The notes under the pieces: generated by a model | Databases searched by the model: none | Seen by the model: only the letters and a program-made list of their open reading frames with translations | Told to the model about the DNA's origin: nothing | Part shown: positions 61,762 to 64,000 of the stretch, in pieces | Position numbering within the stretch: the first letter of the stretch is position 1 | How the letters are laid out: each line of letters opens with the position of its first letter | Position numbers and translations under genes: made by a program | From: Oligella sp050920755 | GTDB lineage: Bacteria > Pseudomonadota > Gammaproteobacteria > Burkholderiales > Burkholderiaceae_B | Direction of reading: 5' to 3' | DNA: 64,000 nucleotides | NCBI RefSeq assembly: GCF_050920755.1 | Contig: NZ_CP158480.1 | Location: 310,001 to 374,000 of the forward strand

Positions 61762-62454
61762 CTAATTGATTTTTGTCGTAAAGCGATAACCACTGCCACG
61801 CACGGTTTCAACCATCACATCGTGATCGGTGCTTTTTAAGGCTTTACGTAGGCGGCGAATATGCACATCTACGGTACGTTCCTCAAGAAACACATGGTCA
61901 CCCCAAACCTGATCCAGTAATTGATTACGACTATAAACGCGCTCCGGATGCGTCATAAAGAAGTGCAATAAGCGAAATTCGGTTGGACCTAAAGAGATTT
62001 CCTTGCCATTGCCCTTGACACGATGAGATACCGGGTCTAAGTGCAGACCGTTAATCTCAATTTCATCGTCGGTTAGTTGTGGCGCGCGACGGCGTAAGAC
62101 CGCCTTAATGCGTGCCATCAATTCCTTAGGAGAAAATGGCTTGGTGATATAGTCGTCGGCACCGCTTTCTAAGCCTTCAACCTTATCGCTTTCCTCACCT
62201 TTAGCAGTTAGCATAATAATCGGCACTTCTTTGGTGCGCTCGTTGTTACGGAGTTGACGAGCCATTTGTAAGCCGGAGAGACCGGGCAACATCCAGTCGA
62301 GCAAAATCAGATCAGGGAGTTCTGCATCAATTAACAGCTTCGCCTGCTCAGCATCATCGGCACGTAAAACCTTGTGACCTGCAAAACTTAAATTGACGGC
62401 AATTAATTCCTGAATTGCCGGTTCGTCTTCAACTACTAGAATAGTGCTTGCCAT
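61762..62454 (-). CDS. phoB: Phosphate regulon response regulator PhoB
   Basis: OmpR-family activator, 230 residues. Phospho-acceptor Asp53 in LILLDWMLPGLSG; the winged helix at the C-terminus has VDVHIRRLRKAL and VRGSGYRF. It should bind the Pho box seen just upstream and so activate its own operon. Confidence 0.97.
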   Translation of the reverse strand: MASTILVVEDEPAIQELIAVNLSFAGHKVLRADDAEQAKLLIDAELPDLILLDWMLPGLSGLQMARQLRNNERTKEVPIIMLTAKGEESDKVEGLESGADDYITKPFSPKELMARIKAVLRRRAPQLTDDEIEINGLHLDPVSHRVKGNGKEISLGPTEFRLLHFFMTHPERVYSRNQLLDQVWGDHVFLEERTVDVHIRRLRKALKSTDHDVMVETVRGSGYRFTTKIN

Positions 62455-62540
62455 AATGAAGTAAAATGTTAAAGTTAATAAGTTTTGATTATTTGATTAG
62501 CGTTATTTGTGCTATTTGTATAGATATAGCAGCAGTCCCA

Positions 62541-62574
62541 ATCTTAACGATTGAATATGACATGTTTGTGACAT
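62541..62574 (-). promoter_or_regulatory. Pho box and -10 of phoBR
   Basis: On the minus strand ATGTCAC-AAAC-ATGTCAT (62574-62557) has the 7+4+7 layout of a PhoB site. TAAGAT (62546-62541) follows 10 bases later as the -10. The leader to phoB is about 80 bases. The box also lies 16 bp before the ubiE start. Confidence 0.8.
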
Positions 62575-62589
62575 TACGGAAAGATTACC

Positions 62590-63417
62590 ATGGATACACA
62601 GCAACAATCGCCCCAACACGCATCTAATCAGGCGTTAGGCGAGGATTCTTTAGGGCAGGATCAAGCGGCAACCGAGCGCCCGGCACCGGCCCAAACGCAT
62701 TTCGGTTACAGCACGGTGCGCGAGGACGAAAAGGCCGGCCGCGTCGCTGAGGTCTTTCACTCAGTGGCGGCGAAGTACGACATTATGAATGATTTGATGT
62801 CGGGCGGTTTACATCGTATTTGGAAGAAGTTCACGATCGGCAAGGCACGCGTCCGTGAGGGTATGAGGGTCTTGGATATCGCCAGCGGTACGGGTGATTT
62901 AGCTATCGCCTTTGCTAAGCGCGTCGGTACTGGCGGTGAGGTTTGGCATACGGACATTAACAGTTCCATGTTGGCAGTCGGCCGTGATCGTCTTTTGGAT
63001 AAGGGCTTTTTATTGCCGTCCGTGGTCTGTGATGCCGAGCATTTGCCCTTTGAGGATAATTACTTTGATTTGGTGACCGTGGCCTTTGGTCTGCGTAATA
63101 TGACGCACAAGGATCAGGCCTTAGCAGAAATGTACCGAGTCCTAAAGCCGGGCGGTCGTTTGCTGGTATTAGAGTTTTCCAAGGTTTACAAGCCATTAGC
63201 ACCGATCTATGATGTGTACTCGTTTAATGTTTTACCGGTATTAGGTAAGTACGTGGCAAATGATGCCGACAGTTATACCTATTTAGCGGAATCTATTCGT
63301 ATGCATCCGGATCAGGAAACGCTCGCTGAATTAATGAGAAATGTCGGTTTTGATCGCGTAAATTACAACAACCTGACAGCAGGTGTGGTAGCCTTGCATG
63401 AGGGTTTAAAACTTTAA
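62590..63417 (+). CDS. ubiE: Ubiquinone/menaquinone methyltransferase UbiE
   Basis: SAM C-methyltransferase of quinone synthesis, 275 residues. Signatures: FGYSTVREDEKAGRVAEVF, KYDIMNDLMSGGLHRIWK, LDIASGTGDLAIAF (SAM loop) and ITFGLRN-type VAFGLRNMT. The first 35 residues are an Asn/Gln-rich extension not in E. coli UbiE. GGAAAG lies 8 bases upstream. The Tim44-like gene follows by 67 bp, the usual betaproteobacterial order before ubiJ and ubiB. Confidence 0.96.
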   Translation: MDTQQQSPQHASNQALGEDSLGQDQAATERPAPAQTHFGYSTVREDEKAGRVAEVFHSVAAKYDIMNDLMSGGLHRIWKKFTIGKARVREGMRVLDIASGTGDLAIAFAKRVGTGGEVWHTDINSSMLAVGRDRLLDKGFLLPSVVCDAEHLPFEDNYFDLVTVAFGLRNMTHKDQALAEMYRVLKPGGRLLVLEFSKVYKPLAPIYDVYSFNVLPVLGKYVANDADSYTYLAESIRMHPDQETLAELMRNVGFDRVNYNNLTAGVVALHEGLKL

Positions 63418-63484
63418 TGCTATTTGTCGGTCTAAGTATCAGCAATTTCATTTACTTTAAAAGATTTTTAAAAGGCTTAATTTT

Positions 63485-64000
63485 ATGCGCAAATCATTTT
63501 CTCGCTTAGTGGCCGCTTTCACCATTGTGATTTCTACCTTGACCATGCTCGGGGTGACGATGGATGAGGCTGAGGCCCGTCGTATGGGTGGCGGTAGCAG
63601 TTTCGGTCGCCAGTCTTCCAATGTCATGAAAAATCGTGCGCCGGCTCAAGCGCCGCGCGCTAATCAAAATACCGCACCTAATGCTAATCAGGCCACGGCT
63701 AATCGTAGCGGTGCAGCAGCTAGCGGTGCTCAAGCACAGCGTTCCGGTATGTCCAGATTCCTAGGGCCGATTGCCGGTATTGCGGCCGGTTTAGGTATTG
63801 CGGCGTTATTATCCAGCTTAGGCTTGGGTGGTGCTTTATTAGAGTTTTTATCTAGCGCCATTTTAATCGCCTTGGTCATTTTTGCCGTGATGTTTGTGGT
63901 GCGCCGCTTACGCGGTAATCAGGCAAAGCCGGCCACCCAAGGTGCCTTTGGTGCACAGGGCGGTCAAGCGCAGGATTTTTATGCGCAGCGTGAGACGCAC
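63485..64000 (+). CDS. Tim44-like domain membrane protein (5' part, truncated by window edge)
   Basis: 172 codons are visible from the ATG at 63485; the Tim44 lipid-binding domain should begin near the window end (QDFYAQRETH). Visible part: signal peptide or anchor (SRLVAAFTIVISTLTML), ARRMGGGSSFGRQ, the Gly/Ser/Arg motif typical of bacterial Tim44 proteins, an Ala/Asn/Gln-rich linker with APNANQATANRS, and two hydrophobic segments around LGPIAGIAAGLGIAALLSSL. Function in bacteria is poorly known. Its place after ubiE supports the call. Confidence 0.85.
   Translation, partial: MRKSFSRLVAAFTIVISTLTMLGVTMDEAEARRMGGGSSFGRQSSNVMKNRAPAQAPRANQNTAPNANQATANRSGAAASGAQAQRSGMSRFLGPIAGIAAGLGIAALLSSLGLGGALLEFLSSAILIALVIFAVMFVVRRLRGNQAKPATQGAFGAQGGQAQDFYAQRETH

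Overview
The window looks like a moderately AT-rich betaproteobacterial chromosome. I infer order Burkholderiales, probably an Alcaligenaceae relative of the Oligella type. The reasons are the block ubiE followed by a Tim44-like gene, argB next to a HAD nucleotidase, hpf-ptsN-hprK-rapZ, the rsmI/yraN/diaA/dolP neighbourhood, and a split kdsD-kdsC-lptC-lptA-lptB cluster. The genus is not proven by anything seen here.

Layout. 0-2.2 kb: 5' part of acnD (methylcitrate cycle). 2.4-5.7 kb: mltA, a UbiH-family hydroxylase and dsbC. 5.7-9.9 kb (minus): HAD nucleotidase, argB, a TlpA-like thioredoxin, a DolP-like BON lipoprotein, gmhA/diaA and yraN, with rsmI divergent. 11-14.5 kb (minus): rlpA, then hpf-ptsN-hprK-rapZ (nitrogen-PTS and envelope control). 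15-24.3 kb: DUF485 + acetate-type symporter, ybaK, a Sel1 protein, chrA, a multi-rhodanese protein paired with cysteine dioxygenase, a PaaY-like hexapeptide protein, yggS and nhaA. 24.5-30.5 kb is accessory: two NlpE-type envelope proteins, a group II intron sitting exactly in the terminator of the second one, a hypothetical hydrophobic protein, an ICMT-like methyltransferase and a solitary HrgA-type putative nuclease.

30.6-36.6 kb returns to core genes: tRNA-Phe, hemA, prfA-prmC, grxD-ubiX, an EI24 membrane protein and tRNA-Leu(CAA). Behind tRNA-Leu lie a higBA toxin-antitoxin pair and a decayed IS256-type transposase fragment. 37.9-46.0 kb is a complete potassium operon kdpFABCDE, including a 26-residue KdpF. 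Between kdpF and an AlbA_2/Schlafen-type ATP-binding regulator is a 718-bp gap made largely of a 230-bp direct duplication studded with TTGCACCAT palindromes. It is the least explained structure in the window. 48.6-52.4 kb: an Fsr-like MFS exporter, a META/DUF4377 lipoprotein and dsdA behind a structured leader. 52.4-64 kb: htpG, the LPS/Kdo genes lptB-lptA-lptC-kdsC-kdsD, apt, ilvA, phoB-phoR with a clear Pho box, ubiE and the start of a Tim44-domain gene.

How the genes work together. Several sets serve the envelope: Kdo synthesis and LPS transport (kdsD/kdsC/lptCAB), murein hydrolysis (mltA, rlpA), DolP, DsbC and NlpE-like lipoproteins. RapZ, HprK and PtsN form a regulatory PTS. UbiH-like, UbiX and UbiE all belong to ubiquinone synthesis. 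Two two-component systems (KdpDE, PhoBR) handle K+ and phosphate. No CRISPR array, rRNA operon, prophage or full defence island was seen. The most unusual items are the palindromic duplication at 46.2-46.7 kb, the terminator-targeting intron with a short domain V, the ilvA start codon abutting a 12-bp inverted repeat, the symporter lacking its first membrane helix, and the A.A mismatch in tRNA-Phe.
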